From: Anaerotalea alkaliphila
GTDB taxonomy: Bacteria; Bacillota; Clostridia; Lachnospirales; Vallitaleaceae
Length of the DNA stretch: 64,000 nt
Reading direction: 5' to 3'
NCBI RefSeq assembly: GCF_010179735.1
Contig: NZ_JAAEEH010000003.1
Span: 62,001 to 126,000, forward strand
The notes beneath the pieces are model-generated. The model worked only from the letters and a program-made list of their open reading frames with translations. It did not search any database and was not told where the DNA came from. How positions within the stretch are numbered: the first letter of the stretch is position 1; every line of letters starts with the position of its first letter. The translations under genes were made by a program, and so were the position numbers. This document shows positions 1-13,340 of the stretch, piece after piece.

Positions 1-1
1 G

Positions 2-1012
2 CCGAGCCGGGCCCAAATGGTCCAGGCCCTTTCGCAGGCATGGCAGGCAGCAGACCGGCCGCTGGAGGAAAACGGGGCTGCGCTATGGGCGCTGGCTTCC
101 CTGGGGGAACCGGTCCTGCTGGAGACGAAGGCCCTTCTGGCTGAAAGCGACTGGAAGAAGGAGCCGGTTGCCGCCCTCTTTTTGGCACTGGGCCTGGGAG
201 AGGCGGGAGACCTGGAGAAAGCCAGGGAAGTGTTGGAGGCGGTTGCCGGAAGCGGACGGTGGGAACAGGCGGACCGGCGCATCCAGGCACTGGGCCTTGC
301 CCTGGCGTTGGAAGCAAGAAGGAACGGTTTGGCCGAGGAGATCTATGGGTTGCTTAAGGACGGCGCGGACCGGACCTACAGCACGGCGGCCGCCCGCTAC
401 CTGTATCTGTCGACCCTCCAAGGGAAGGACCCGGTGAGCCGGTTCCGCTACACCCTGGAAGGCCGGACCCAGACCCTCTCCCTGGGATGGGGGAAGGCGG
501 AGCGCCTGGTCCTGGACGCCCAGGAAGCGGATGTGGTCCGCTTCGAACCCCTGGAAGGGGAAACCATGGTGCGAATCCGGCATGTGGGCAGCGCCGGGGA
601 CCTGACGCCCACCCAAGGACTGACCCTGACCCGGCGCTACCTGAAGGACGGGAAGCCTGTGGAAAGCGTGTCCGTGGGGGATCTGGTCCAGGTGGAGCTG
701 GTCCTGGAGGGGGGACAGGAATTGGAGTCCGAAGGTTTCCGGTATTACGGAATCGACGAGATGCTGCCTGCGGGGCTGGCGTATGTCCGGATCCAGGAAA
801 AGACCCGGGAAGGGGTCTGGGTATGGGACCGGATCCAAGGCAAGGCCCTGCAGCTGTCCATAGGGGTCTGGGACGGCCAGGATTTGGCCGTAACCTATGA
901 GGCCCGGGCGGTGGCGTCCGGCAACTACCATGGGGAACCGGCGGTGGCCAGGACCTGGTGGGACAGCCAGACGGCCGTGTCGGAGCCCGGCAGCATCCGG
1001 ATCCGGGAGTGA
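2..1012 (+). CDS. Alpha-2-macroglobulin-like protein, C-terminal part (cut by window edge)
   Basis: The frame is open to the left edge, so this is the last 336 residues of a larger protein. The first ~135 residues are alpha-helical and Ala/Leu/Glu-rich, like the helical thioester domain of bacterial alpha-2-macroglobulins. The rest is beta-rich and ends with the family-like pattern of a YYGIDEMLPAGL stretch, a WDRIQGKALQL segment, a conserved TYEARAV strand and a final YHGEPAVA..W motif. Such proteins are secreted or lipid-anchored protease traps. The thioester motif and signal peptide would lie upstream and cannot be seen. The MEMO-family gene follows after 23 bases on the same strand. Family assignment is by pattern only. 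Confidence 0.68.
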   Translation, partial: PSRAQMVQALSQAWQAADRPLEENGAALWALASLGEPVLLETKALLAESDWKKEPVAALFLALGLGEAGDLEKAREVLEAVAGSGRWEQADRRIQALGLALALEARRNGLAEEIYGLLKDGADRTYSTAAARYLYLSTLQGKDPVSRFRYTLEGRTQTLSLGWGKAERLVLDAQEADVVRFEPLEGETMVRIRHVGSAGDLTPTQGLTLTRRYLKDGKPVESVSVGDLVQVELVLEGGQELESEGFRYYGIDEMLPAGLAYVRIQEKTREGVWVWDRIQGKALQLSIGVWDGQDLAVTYEARAVASGNYHGEPAVARTWWDSQTAVSEPGSIRIRE

Positions 1013-1035
1013 CCGGTGGAAGGGGGGAGGAAGGG

Positions 1036-1965
1036 ATGAGCCGCAGCAACAGGCTACTGGTCGTGGCGCTGGTCCTGCTGGCCCTCCTTGCCGGAAGGGA
1101 TGGCCTGGAAACCGGGGGACCGGCGGGTTGCGGGCCGGTATCCGCAACACTGGAACCCGCCATGGACATGTCCGCCTTCCTTCCGGACAAATTCCTTGCG
1201 AGGGGAAGGATGCAGGCGGGAGAGGCCTATCCCCTGGAGGAGGGGCAAAAGGTCCTGGGGGCGGTGGTTCCCCACCACCTGGTGGCCGGGCAGCTTCTAC
1301 ATAAAACATATAAGACCTTGAAAGAAAAGGCGAATCCGGATATAATCGTACTCATGGGTCCGAACCACGGGGGGGAAGGGCCCCAGGTGCAGGCTGCAAG
1401 GACCGACTTCCATGTGGAGGGGGTGGGCAGGATCTTCCATGCCTCCAACGTCGTGGCCCCCCTTCTGGAAAAGGGGGCATGCAGTCCGGCCCTGGCTGGG
1501 GTCCTGCAGCGGGAGCACAGTACGGGAGTGCATCTCCATTACATCGGGGAGTTCTTTCCCGGTGTGCCGGTGGTGGTCCTGCTGTTGAACGAGCCCAGAA
1601 GGATGGAGGGTCTCAAGACCCTGGCGGAAGGGTTGGCGGAGGTGCTGGGGGACGCCTCGGTGCTGTATCTGGCATCCATCGACTTCTCCCACCACCTGCC
1701 GCTGGAAGCGGCGGACAGGATGGACGCCCTGACGGCGCCGCTGGTTTTGGAGCGTAATCACCGGGAAGTCATCGGTCTCTCCAACCGGCATCTGGACTCC
1801 CCCTCCAGCTTCGTCCTCTGGTCCCTTCTCCTGGAACTGGAGGATCCAGGGGTCCGGATCCGGCTCCTGGACAAGGGGAATTCCGCAAGGATCCTCCAAA
1901 GGCCGGAGCTTGGGGACACCACCAGCTACATGATCCTCATGGCAACCACAGACAGATGGGAATAG
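1036..1965 (+). CDS. amrB: MEMO-family protein (AmmeMemoRadiSam system protein B)
   Basis: The 309-residue protein carries the MEMO metal-site pattern: a VPHH segment, a LMGPNHGGEG segment, and SIDFSHH near residue 220, all expected to line a metal-binding cleft related to class III extradiol dioxygenases. The N-terminus (RLLVVALVLLALLAG) is a signal peptide or membrane anchor, so the protein probably acts outside the cytoplasm. The start at 1036 was chosen because GGGGGGAGGAAGGG lies directly upstream; an in-frame ATG at 958 would overlap the previous gene. MEMO proteins occur with AMMECR1 and a radical-SAM enzyme; neither partner is in this window. The biochemical role of the bacterial trio is unsettled. 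Confidence 0.85.
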   Translation: MSRSNRLLVVALVLLALLAGRDGLETGGPAGCGPVSATLEPAMDMSAFLPDKFLARGRMQAGEAYPLEEGQKVLGAVVPHHLVAGQLLHKTYKTLKEKANPDIIVLMGPNHGGEGPQVQAARTDFHVEGVGRIFHASNVVAPLLEKGACSPALAGVLQREHSTGVHLHYIGEFFPGVPVVVLLLNEPRRMEGLKTLAEGLAEVLGDASVLYLASIDFSHHLPLEAADRMDALTAPLVLERNHREVIGLSNRHLDSPSSFVLWSLLLELEDPGVRIRLLDKGNSARILQRPELGDTTSYMILMATTDRWE

Positions 1966-3926
1966 GTATGGAAATGGATTTTTTCCAGGAACTGGAACAG
2001 GAAAAGGGAATACGACTGACAAGCCAACAGAAGGCCGCCGTCCTCCATGGGGAAGGACACAGCCTTCTGTTGGCTTGTCCCGGTTCTGGAAAAACGACCG
2101 TCATGGTGGTGAAGACCGCCTACATGATCAGGGAACGGGGCATCCCGCCCCAGAACATCCTGACACTGACCTTCAGCGTGGCTGCGGCCGGGGACATGCG
2201 GAAGCGGTATGGGGCCCTGTTTGGGGGGGCGGAGGGTCCCATGCCCCGGTTCTCCACCATCCATTCCTTCTGCTACGGCATCATGATGCAGGAGTGCAGG
2301 AGGACGGGGGTGTTGCGGCAGAACATCGAGGGAAAGAACAGCTTCGGCTACACGAAGATGCAGATCCTGACCAACATCTTTGAAGAGGTGAACAAGGAAA
2401 AGCCCACGGAGGACATGGTGGAGACCCTGGCGGGAGAGATCTCCTACATCAAGAACCTCCTGATCCCTCCGGAAAGATACAAGGAACACGACTTCGCCAC
2501 CGCCAACATCCAGAAGATCTACATGATCTATGCGGCATTCAAGGAAAAGCACCAGCTGTATGATTTCGACGACATGCTGCTGCTGGCGTACCAGTTGCTG
2601 AAAAGGGACAAGGGACTGCTGGAACGCCAGCAAAGGCTCCACCCCTATCTGCAGGTGGACGAGGCCCAGGACAACTCCAGGGTGCAGAACCAGATCATCC
2701 GGCTTCTTGCGGGGGGACCTGGCAACAGCCTGTTCATGGTGGCGGACGACGACCAGACCATCTATGAATGGCGGGGGGCGGATCCAGGGGCCGTGCTGGA
2801 GTTCGACAAAACCTATCCTTCGGCCACCCTCTACAGGATGGAAGAGAATTTCCGCTCCAGCCGGGAAATCGTGGATTTGGCCGGCAGGTTCATCGAGAAG
2901 AACCAGAAGCGGCATCCCAAGCGGATCATCACGAAAAATCCCCCGGTGAAACCGGTAGGGATTCACAAGGTCTACAATGAGGTGGCCCAGATGAAGTTCG
3001 TCCTGGAGGACCTGGCCGGGCAGAAGGGACCCTTGGAGGAGAAGGCGGTCCTCTACAGGAACAACCTGACCGCCGTGCTGTTTGCCGAAGCCCTGGAGCG
3101 CCAGGGAATCCCCTTCACCATCCGCGGGAACAAGGGGCACTTCTTCAAGCACTGGGTGCTGGAGGACATCCGGAACTTCCTCCGGTTCTCCCTGGACTTT
3201 AGGGACCTGTCCTCCTTCGACGGCATCTACTACAAGAACGGCATGTTCCTGTCCAAGGCAGGCTATGGGAAGGCGAAATCCCATGTGGACAGGAAGCGTG
3301 ACCTGTTCGACGCGCTCCTTCTCCATGGAGGGCTTCAGGAGTTCCAGAAGAACCGGCTGTACGGGTTCCGTCACGATTTCAGGTCCCTGAAGGAGAAGCC
3401 TCTGGACCTGGCCATCGTCACCATAGAAGAGGACTTGGGTTATGGGAAATGGGCGGAGAGCGGAGCCAAAGGACGTGGGATGACCAGGGAGGGGGTTGCC
3501 AACATCCTGGCCACCCTGAAATTCATAGGGAAACGCTGCAGGGGCATCCAGGAATTCCTGGACCGTCTGGACCTGCTGGAGGCGGCCATGGCCCGGGCGG
3601 GAGTCCGGGACCGGGCGGAGGGCGTCGTCCTCTCCACCGTGCACAGTTCCAAGGGGCTGGAATTTGACCATGTCTACATGGTGGACCTGTTCAATTCGGT
3701 TTTTCCTGGGGCGGAAGCCCTCAAAGCCGCAGCGGAGGGGGACAGCGGCAGGCTGGAAGCGGAGCGCCGCCTCTTCTATGTGGCCAAGACAAGGGCCAGG
3801 ACGGACCTGCACCTGTTGCAGGTGAAGAACTACAACGGAAAGCCCGTAGAGCCCTCCCTATTCCTTACGGAAGTGGAAGAAGTGCTGTCCCAAGGGAAAA
3901 GGACGGCGAAAAAGGCCAAGGGATGA
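1956..3926 (+). CDS. UvrD/PcrA-like superfamily 1 ATP-dependent DNA helicase
   Basis: The 656-residue protein has SF1A helicase motifs in order: a Q-motif-like LTSQQKAAVLHG, Walker A CPGSGKTT, Walker B VDEAQDN, motif III DDDQTIYEWRGADP, motif IV NFRSSREIV, motif V STVHSSKGLEFDHVY and a final motif VI-like RRLFYVAKTRA. It is shorter than typical PcrA (about 730 residues) and lacks that protein's C-terminal tail. It overlaps the MEMO gene by 10 bases. ATG codons at 1968 and 1974 are alternative starts, and none has a convincing ribosome binding site. Translocation 3' to 5' on ssDNA is expected from the family; its repair or replication role cannot be told from sequence. Confidence 0.9.
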   Translation: MGIGMEMDFFQELEQEKGIRLTSQQKAAVLHGEGHSLLLACPGSGKTTVMVVKTAYMIRERGIPPQNILTLTFSVAAAGDMRKRYGALFGGAEGPMPRFSTIHSFCYGIMMQECRRTGVLRQNIEGKNSFGYTKMQILTNIFEEVNKEKPTEDMVETLAGEISYIKNLLIPPERYKEHDFATANIQKIYMIYAAFKEKHQLYDFDDMLLLAYQLLKRDKGLLERQQRLHPYLQVDEAQDNSRVQNQIIRLLAGGPGNSLFMVADDDQTIYEWRGADPGAVLEFDKTYPSATLYRMEENFRSSREIVDLAGRFIEKNQKRHPKRIITKNPPVKPVGIHKVYNEVAQMKFVLEDLAGQKGPLEEKAVLYRNNLTAVLFAEALERQGIPFTIRGNKGHFFKHWVLEDIRNFLRFSLDFRDLSSFDGIYYKNGMFLSKAGYGKAKSHVDRKRDLFDALLLHGGLQEFQKNRLYGFRHDFRSLKEKPLDLAIVTIEEDLGYGKWAESGAKGRGMTREGVANILATLKFIGKRCRGIQEFLDRLDLLEAAMARAGVRDRAEGVVLSTVHSSKGLEFDHVYMVDLFNSVFPGAEALKAAAEGDSGRLEAERRLFYVAKTRARTDLHLLQVKNYNGKPVEPSLFLTEVEEVLSQGKRTAKKAKG

Positions 3927-3953
3927 CACCATCGAATAGGACAGGAGGTTGTT

Positions 3954-5048
3954 ATGGAACAGTTTTACATGCCTACAAAGATTTGTTTTCAAGATAATGT
4001 GGTGGAGGAGATGAAGCAGGAGCTGGCCAAGCTGGGCAGCTCCGCACTGGTGGTCACCGGTCAGCAGTCGGCCTTTCTGAACGGTTCCTACATGGACGTG
4101 AAGAATGCCTTGGAGTCTGCAGGTGTCCACCACTACATCTTCAGCGAGGTGGAGGAGAACCCTTCCATCCAGATCCTGGAGAGGGCCATGGCCCTGTTCC
4201 ATACCTATCCGGTGGATTTCGTCATCGGCGTGGGTGGGGGATCCGCCATCGACACGGCCAAGGCCCTTGCGGTCCTGTTGAAGAACCGGCAGATGAAGCC
4301 GGAAGACCTCTTCCTGAATCCCGACCTGGAGGCGCTGCCTGTTGTGGCGGTCCCGACAACCGCCGGAACCGGCAGCGAGACGACCCCCTATGCGGTCTTC
4401 ACCGATGACTCCCAGCGGACCAAGATGAACTTCAAATGCCGGGTCTTCCCCAAGATGGCCCTGGTGGACGTCCGGTATTTCATGGACATTCCCGTCCACA
4501 TCACCAACAGCACGGCGGTGGATTCCCTGTCCCACATCATCGAAGGGTATCTGGTGAAGAAGGCCAACAGCTATTCGGACGCCATCGCGGAGCAGGCGCT
4601 GAACCATTGGGCCCTGGCTTCCGGAGACCTGCTGTTGCGCAATTACACCAAAGAGATGCGGACCCATTTGATCCACGCATCCACCTGGGCGGGGGTCGTC
4701 ATCTCCCAGACGGGCACCTCCCTGCCCCACGGTCTGGGTTACCATCTGACCTATTACCACAACATCTCCCACGGAAAGGCGACCGCGCTTTTTCTGGGGG
4801 AGCTTCTGAACCACCACCAGGACAGGAAGAAAGTGGACAAGATCCTGTCCTCCCTGGGTGTGGCTTCGGTCCAGGAATTCAAGAACCGGATCGTGCAGCT
4901 GGTGGGCCAGGTGGAAATCAGCTACCAGGAAGCCGCGGACTATGCCCAGAACATGTACAGGAACAAGGGGAAGCTGGCAAACCACCCCTATGAAGTGACG
5001 GAAGAGGAGCTGCTGGACATGATCCTGAAGAGCCTGATCGTCTACTAG
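3954..5048 (+). CDS. Iron-containing alcohol dehydrogenase family protein
   Basis: The 364-residue protein is a group III (iron) alcohol dehydrogenase. It has the NAD(P)-binding GGGSAIDTAKA motif near residue 95, a TTAGTGSE segment, and the metal-ligand pattern DSLSHIIEGYL followed by HGLGYHLTYYHNISHGKA, which supplies the Asp and three His ligands. The start is supported by AGGAGGTTGTT just upstream. It lies 27 bases after the helicase, so it may be cotranscribed. Substrates in this family range from ethanol and butanol to propanediol and lactaldehyde; sequence alone does not choose. A fermentative role in NADH or NADPH re-oxidation fits the other genes in the window. Confidence 0.9.
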   Translation: MEQFYMPTKICFQDNVVEEMKQELAKLGSSALVVTGQQSAFLNGSYMDVKNALESAGVHHYIFSEVEENPSIQILERAMALFHTYPVDFVIGVGGGSAIDTAKALAVLLKNRQMKPEDLFLNPDLEALPVVAVPTTAGTGSETTPYAVFTDDSQRTKMNFKCRVFPKMALVDVRYFMDIPVHITNSTAVDSLSHIIEGYLVKKANSYSDAIAEQALNHWALASGDLLLRNYTKEMRTHLIHASTWAGVVISQTGTSLPHGLGYHLTYYHNISHGKATALFLGELLNHHQDRKKVDKILSSLGVASVQEFKNRIVQLVGQVEISYQEAADYAQNMYRNKGKLANHPYEVTEEELLDMILKSLIVY

Positions 5049-5053
5049 AACCC

Positions 5054-5082
5054 TTGCTATGCCAAAAAGATGGGTGTATAAT
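5054..5082 (+). promoter_or_regulatory. Sigma-A promoter for mscL
   Basis: TTGCTA at 5054-5059 and a perfect TATAAT at 5077-5082 are separated by 17 bases, giving a start site near 5089, shortly before mscL. Confidence 0.75.
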
Positions 5083-5129
5083 ATCCTTGTGCGAACAACA
5101 CCAGTATGTTGGAAAGGATGGTGTGGGGA

Positions 5130-5534
5130 ATGAAGAAGATGGCGGGAGAGTTCAAGGCGTTCCTGTTGAGGGGAAATGTTGTGGATCTGGCGGTCGCCGT
5201 AGTAATCGGCGGAGCCTTCGGCAAGATCGTGACTTCCTTGGTCAACGACCTGCTGATGCCGGTTCTGGGCCTCCTTCTGGGAGGGGTCAACTTTGCGGAG
5301 TTGAAGTATGTGATTGCGGAAGGCACGGAAACCATGGAGGAGGCGGCCATCCGGTATGGGGCTTTCCTGCAGTCCGTGCTGGATTTCGTCCTGATCGGCC
5401 TGGCGATCTTCCTGGCGGTGAAGGCCATGAATTCGTTCAAGAGGAAGCAGGAAGAGGCGCCGGCGCCGGCAGAACCTCCGAAGCAGGAAGTCCTGCTGGA
5501 GGAAATCCGGGACCTGTTGAAAAAGAAGGCATGA
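5130..5534 (+). CDS. mscL: Large-conductance mechanosensitive channel MscL
   Basis: The family signature FKAFLLRGNVVDLAVAVVIG lies at the N-terminus. A first membrane helix with the pore-lining GGAFGKIV pattern follows, then a periplasmic loop and a second helix around DFVLIGLAIFLAV. The C-terminal tail is a charged helix ending in EIRDLLKKKA, as in the cytoplasmic helical bundle of MscL. The channel opens on membrane tension to release solutes in hypo-osmotic shock. In-frame ATGs at 5106, 5118, 5130 and 5139 all precede the signature; 5130 gives a 134-residue protein close to family length, but no start has an ideal ribosome binding site. The gene sits alone between its own promoter and a strong terminator. 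Confidence 0.93.
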   Translation: MKKMAGEFKAFLLRGNVVDLAVAVVIGGAFGKIVTSLVNDLLMPVLGLLLGGVNFAELKYVIAEGTETMEEAAIRYGAFLQSVLDFVLIGLAIFLAVKAMNSFKRKQEEAPAPAEPPKQEVLLEEIRDLLKKKA

Positions 5535-5550
5535 AGTGCCGTTACAAAAG

Positions 5551-5582
5551 GAAAGCTTCCGGCCATGGCCGGAGGCTTTTCG
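5551..5582 (+). terminator. Intrinsic terminator after mscL
   Basis: AAAGCTTCCGGCC (5552-5564) pairs with GGCCGGAGGCTTT (5567-5579), 13 pairs with one G-U, followed by a short T run. Confidence 0.85.
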
Positions 5583-5618
5583 AATCTATATGCGGCCATG
5601 GCCATCGGAGGAATCGGA

Positions 5619-6311
5619 ATGTATCAGAAATGGCATAGCGTATTGAAGGGGATTTCCCTGTTCGACGACATCCGCACGGAGGAGCTGGAGCATCTGCTCA
5701 CTTGCCTGCGGCCGACGATGAAAGCCTATGCGAAGGGGGAGACCATCTGCATGGTGGAGGACCCTTTCGAGGGATTGGGCATCGTATTGCGGGGAGAGGT
5801 CACAGTCGCCAAGGAAAACGAAATAGGGGACCGGGTCATCCTGGTGAAGCTGGACGCGGGACATATTTTCGGGGAAATGATCGCTTTTTCCGGAATGAAG
5901 AAATGGATCGTGAACGTCTATGCCAGCAGCGATGTGGAGGTCATGTTCCTGCCTCCCGACCGGATGATCCAAACATGCCAGGCGAGCTGCACCTACCATA
6001 CGCGGATGGTCCTGAACATGCTGAAGATCCTTTCGGAAAAGGCGCTCCTCTTGAACCGGAAAGTGGAATACCTGTCCATCAAGAGCATGCGCAGCAAACT
6101 GGCCAAGTTCCTCCTGGAGCAGTACCACAAGGCCGGCAAGACCACCTTCATGGTCCCCTTGTCCAGGAACGAGCTGGCGGAGTTCCTGAATGTGTCCAGA
6201 CCTTCCATGTCCAGGGAGATCGCCCGGATGAAGGACGAGGGGATCATCGACTACTACCAGGCCAGCTTCAAGATCCTGCAGCTGGAGGCATTGGTGGAGG
6301 CGATGAAGTGA
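5619..6311 (+). CDS. Crp/Fnr-family transcriptional regulator
   Basis: The 230-residue protein has an N-terminal cyclic-nucleotide-binding-type beta roll (FEGLGIVLRGEVTV, then LDAGHIFGEMIAFSG) and a C-terminal winged helix whose recognition region is SRNELAEFLNVSRPSMSREI. Start 5619 was chosen over an upstream ATG at 5565 because GGAGGAAT lies at the right spacing and 5565 sits inside the mscL terminator. There is no N-terminal cysteine cluster like that of Fnr, so an Fe-S oxygen sensor is unlikely; the effector is unknown. It lies immediately upstream of the nifJ promoter on the same strand, so nifJ is a natural candidate target (inference only). Confidence 0.9.
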   Translation: MYQKWHSVLKGISLFDDIRTEELEHLLTCLRPTMKAYAKGETICMVEDPFEGLGIVLRGEVTVAKENEIGDRVILVKLDAGHIFGEMIAFSGMKKWIVNVYASSDVEVMFLPPDRMIQTCQASCTYHTRMVLNMLKILSEKALLLNRKVEYLSIKSMRSKLAKFLLEQYHKAGKTTFMVPLSRNELAEFLNVSRPSMSREIARMKDEGIIDYYQASFKILQLEALVEAMK

Positions 6312-6365
6312 CGGTTGAAAAACGGTTTGATGGGTGTGAAAAATAATTCTTTTTTAGATTTCGCC

Positions 6366-6394
6366 TTGTATACAATAAACATAAATGGTATAAT
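6366..6394 (+). promoter_or_regulatory. nifJ promoter with a palindrome over the -35 region
   Basis: TTGTAT at 6366-6371 and TATAAT at 6389-6394 are 17 bases apart. The -35 element lies within the perfect 10-base palindrome TTGTATACAA (6366-6375), a possible operator. The predicted RNA start is near 6401. Confidence 0.75.
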
Positions 6395-6400
6395 ATCCAT

Positions 6401-10161
<3,761 letters not shown>

Positions 10162-10173
10162 GATTTCCGGCCT

Positions 10174-10213
10174 AAAAAAGAAGGTCCTCTTCCAGGAGGA
10201 TCTTCTTTTTTTT
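10174..10213 (+). terminator. Intrinsic terminator after nifJ
   Basis: AAGAAGGTCCTC (10178-10189) pairs with GAGGATCTTCTT (10196-10207) with one G-U; flanking A and T tracts extend the stem and give the U run. Confidence 0.9.
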
Positions 10214-10264
10214 CCCCTGCATCCTATGGTATACTGGGAGTAGAGGAATGAGGCCAAAACAGGA

Positions 10265-11197
10265 ATGGGGTGGTGTGGATTGAAAACAAACAAGCGGCTG
10301 GACGAAGCGTATTCGGGGGCCCAAACGATGATGGTCGATGAGGATACGAAGCTCATCTTCTTCAGCGATGTGCACCGGGGAGACAACAGCATGTCGGACG
10401 AGTTCGCCCACAACCAGAACATCTATTTCCATGCGTTGAGCAAGTACCTGGAAGAGGGATACACCTACGTGGAGCTGGGGGATGGGGACGAGCTTTGGGA
10501 GCATGCGAAGTTCAAGGACATCCGGGGAGCCCACAGCGACGTGTTCTGCCTGTTGCGGGAGTTCTACCAGAGGGGGCGATTCCACATGCTCTTCGGGAAC
10601 CACAACATGGCCGTAAGGAACAGGCGCTTCGTGGAGAAGAACATGTACCGGTTCTATGACGAATACCTGGACAAGCAGAGCGAACTCTTCCCGGGGCTTG
10701 TGGCGGTGGAAGCCATCCGTTTCGTCTACAGGAAGACCGGGCAGGAATTCCTGGCGGTCCACGGGCACCAGGGGGACCTCTTCAACGACCAGCTCTGGTG
10801 GATTTCCATGTTTTCCCTCAGGAACTTCTGGAGGTACATGCACACCATCGGACTGCACAATCCCGCCAGTCCGGCCAAGAACAGGGTGAAGAGGCATAAG
10901 ATCGAGGTGAACTTCTCCCGGTGGATCCGGGACAAGGACATCGCCATCCTCTGCGGACACACCCACAGGCCGAAATTCCCCAAAGGAAAGGAGCTGCCGT
11001 ATTTCAACACCGGCTGCTGCATCCATCCCAGAGGGATCAACGGCATCGAAATCAGGGACGGCCAGATCATGCTGATCGACTGGCGCATCCGCCCCCAGGA
11101 AGACGGCCAGCTGGTCATTTCGAAAAAGGTGATCCGGGGACCGGTGCCCTTGGAGAGGTACACCCGCAACAAAACAAAAAGGAAGGGCTTCCGCTGA
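10265..11197 (+). CDS. Metallophosphoesterase (calcineurin-like, LpxH-type arrangement)
   Basis: The 310-residue protein shows the full metallophosphoesterase signature: FFSDVHRGD (D-x-H), LGDGDELWEH (GD-x-x-E), FGNHNMA (GNH), VHGHQGDLF and CGHTHRPKFP (GHTH), which bind a dinuclear metal centre. The spacing resembles LpxH-like UDP-diacylglucosamine pyrophosphatases, but a Gram-positive-type genome would not need that reaction, so the substrate is unknown. ATG 10265 is the longest start; TTG 10280, preceded by GGGGTGG, is an alternative. A TATACT hexamer at 10230-10235 may be its -10 box, with only a weak -35. It converges on the amylosucrase-like gene across a shared terminator. Confidence 0.85.
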   Translation: MGWCGLKTNKRLDEAYSGAQTMMVDEDTKLIFFSDVHRGDNSMSDEFAHNQNIYFHALSKYLEEGYTYVELGDGDELWEHAKFKDIRGAHSDVFCLLREFYQRGRFHMLFGNHNMAVRNRRFVEKNMYRFYDEYLDKQSELFPGLVAVEAIRFVYRKTGQEFLAVHGHQGDLFNDQLWWISMFSLRNFWRYMHTIGLHNPASPAKNRVKRHKIEVNFSRWIRDKDIAILCGHTHRPKFPKGKELPYFNTGCCIHPRGINGIEIRDGQIMLIDWRIRPQEDGQLVISKKVIRGPVPLERYTRNKTKRKGFR

Positions 11198-11215
11198 AGC
11201 TCTTCCTTTTTTGTT
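11172..11215. terminator. Bidirectional terminator between convergent genes
   Basis: AAAAAGGAAGGGCTTC pairs with GAAGCTCTTCCTTTTT (one G-U), with A residues on the left and T residues on the right. The stem includes the stop codon of the metallophosphoesterase gene and can serve both strands. Confidence 0.85.
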
Positions 11216-11229
11216 GGGCCCGGCATGGA

Positions 11230-13137
<1,908 letters not shown>

Positions 13138-13157
13138 AGTGTTGCCTCCTTCCGGAA

Positions 13158-13173
13158 ATGAAAAGCTTTTCAT
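13158..13173. promoter_or_regulatory. Palindromic LacI-type operator candidate
   Basis: ATGAAAAGCTTTTCAT is a perfect 16-base palindrome lying over the predicted start site of the amylosucrase-like gene, directly downstream of its -10 box. LacI/GalR-family repressors bind such even-length palindromes, and a LacI-family gene starts 170 bases away. Confidence 0.7.
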
Positions 13174-13177
13174 AACC

Positions 13178-13206
13178 ATCATATGCCATTGGAGGGGAAA
13201 AGTCAA
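13178..13206 (-). promoter_or_regulatory. Promoter of the amylosucrase-like gene
   Basis: On the minus strand TTGACT (complement of 13201-13206) and TATGAT (complement of 13178-13183) are 17 bases apart. Confidence 0.8.
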
Positions 13207-13273
13207 GAAAAAAGTGCCGGAATACCGACGCAAAAACCCACTCCATCCGTGCAAATTGCATCATGCCCCAGGA

Positions 13274-13302
13274 TTGACAAGACAAGGGAATGAAGGTATG
13301 AT
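13274..13302 (+). promoter_or_regulatory. Promoter of the LacI-family gene
   Basis: TTGACA at 13274-13279 and TATGAT at 13297-13302 are 17 bases apart. No copy of the palindrome overlaps this promoter. Confidence 0.8.
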
Positions 13303-13340
13303 GGGATTCAATGATGGGTCAAGCAGAAAGGAGGAGCGCC

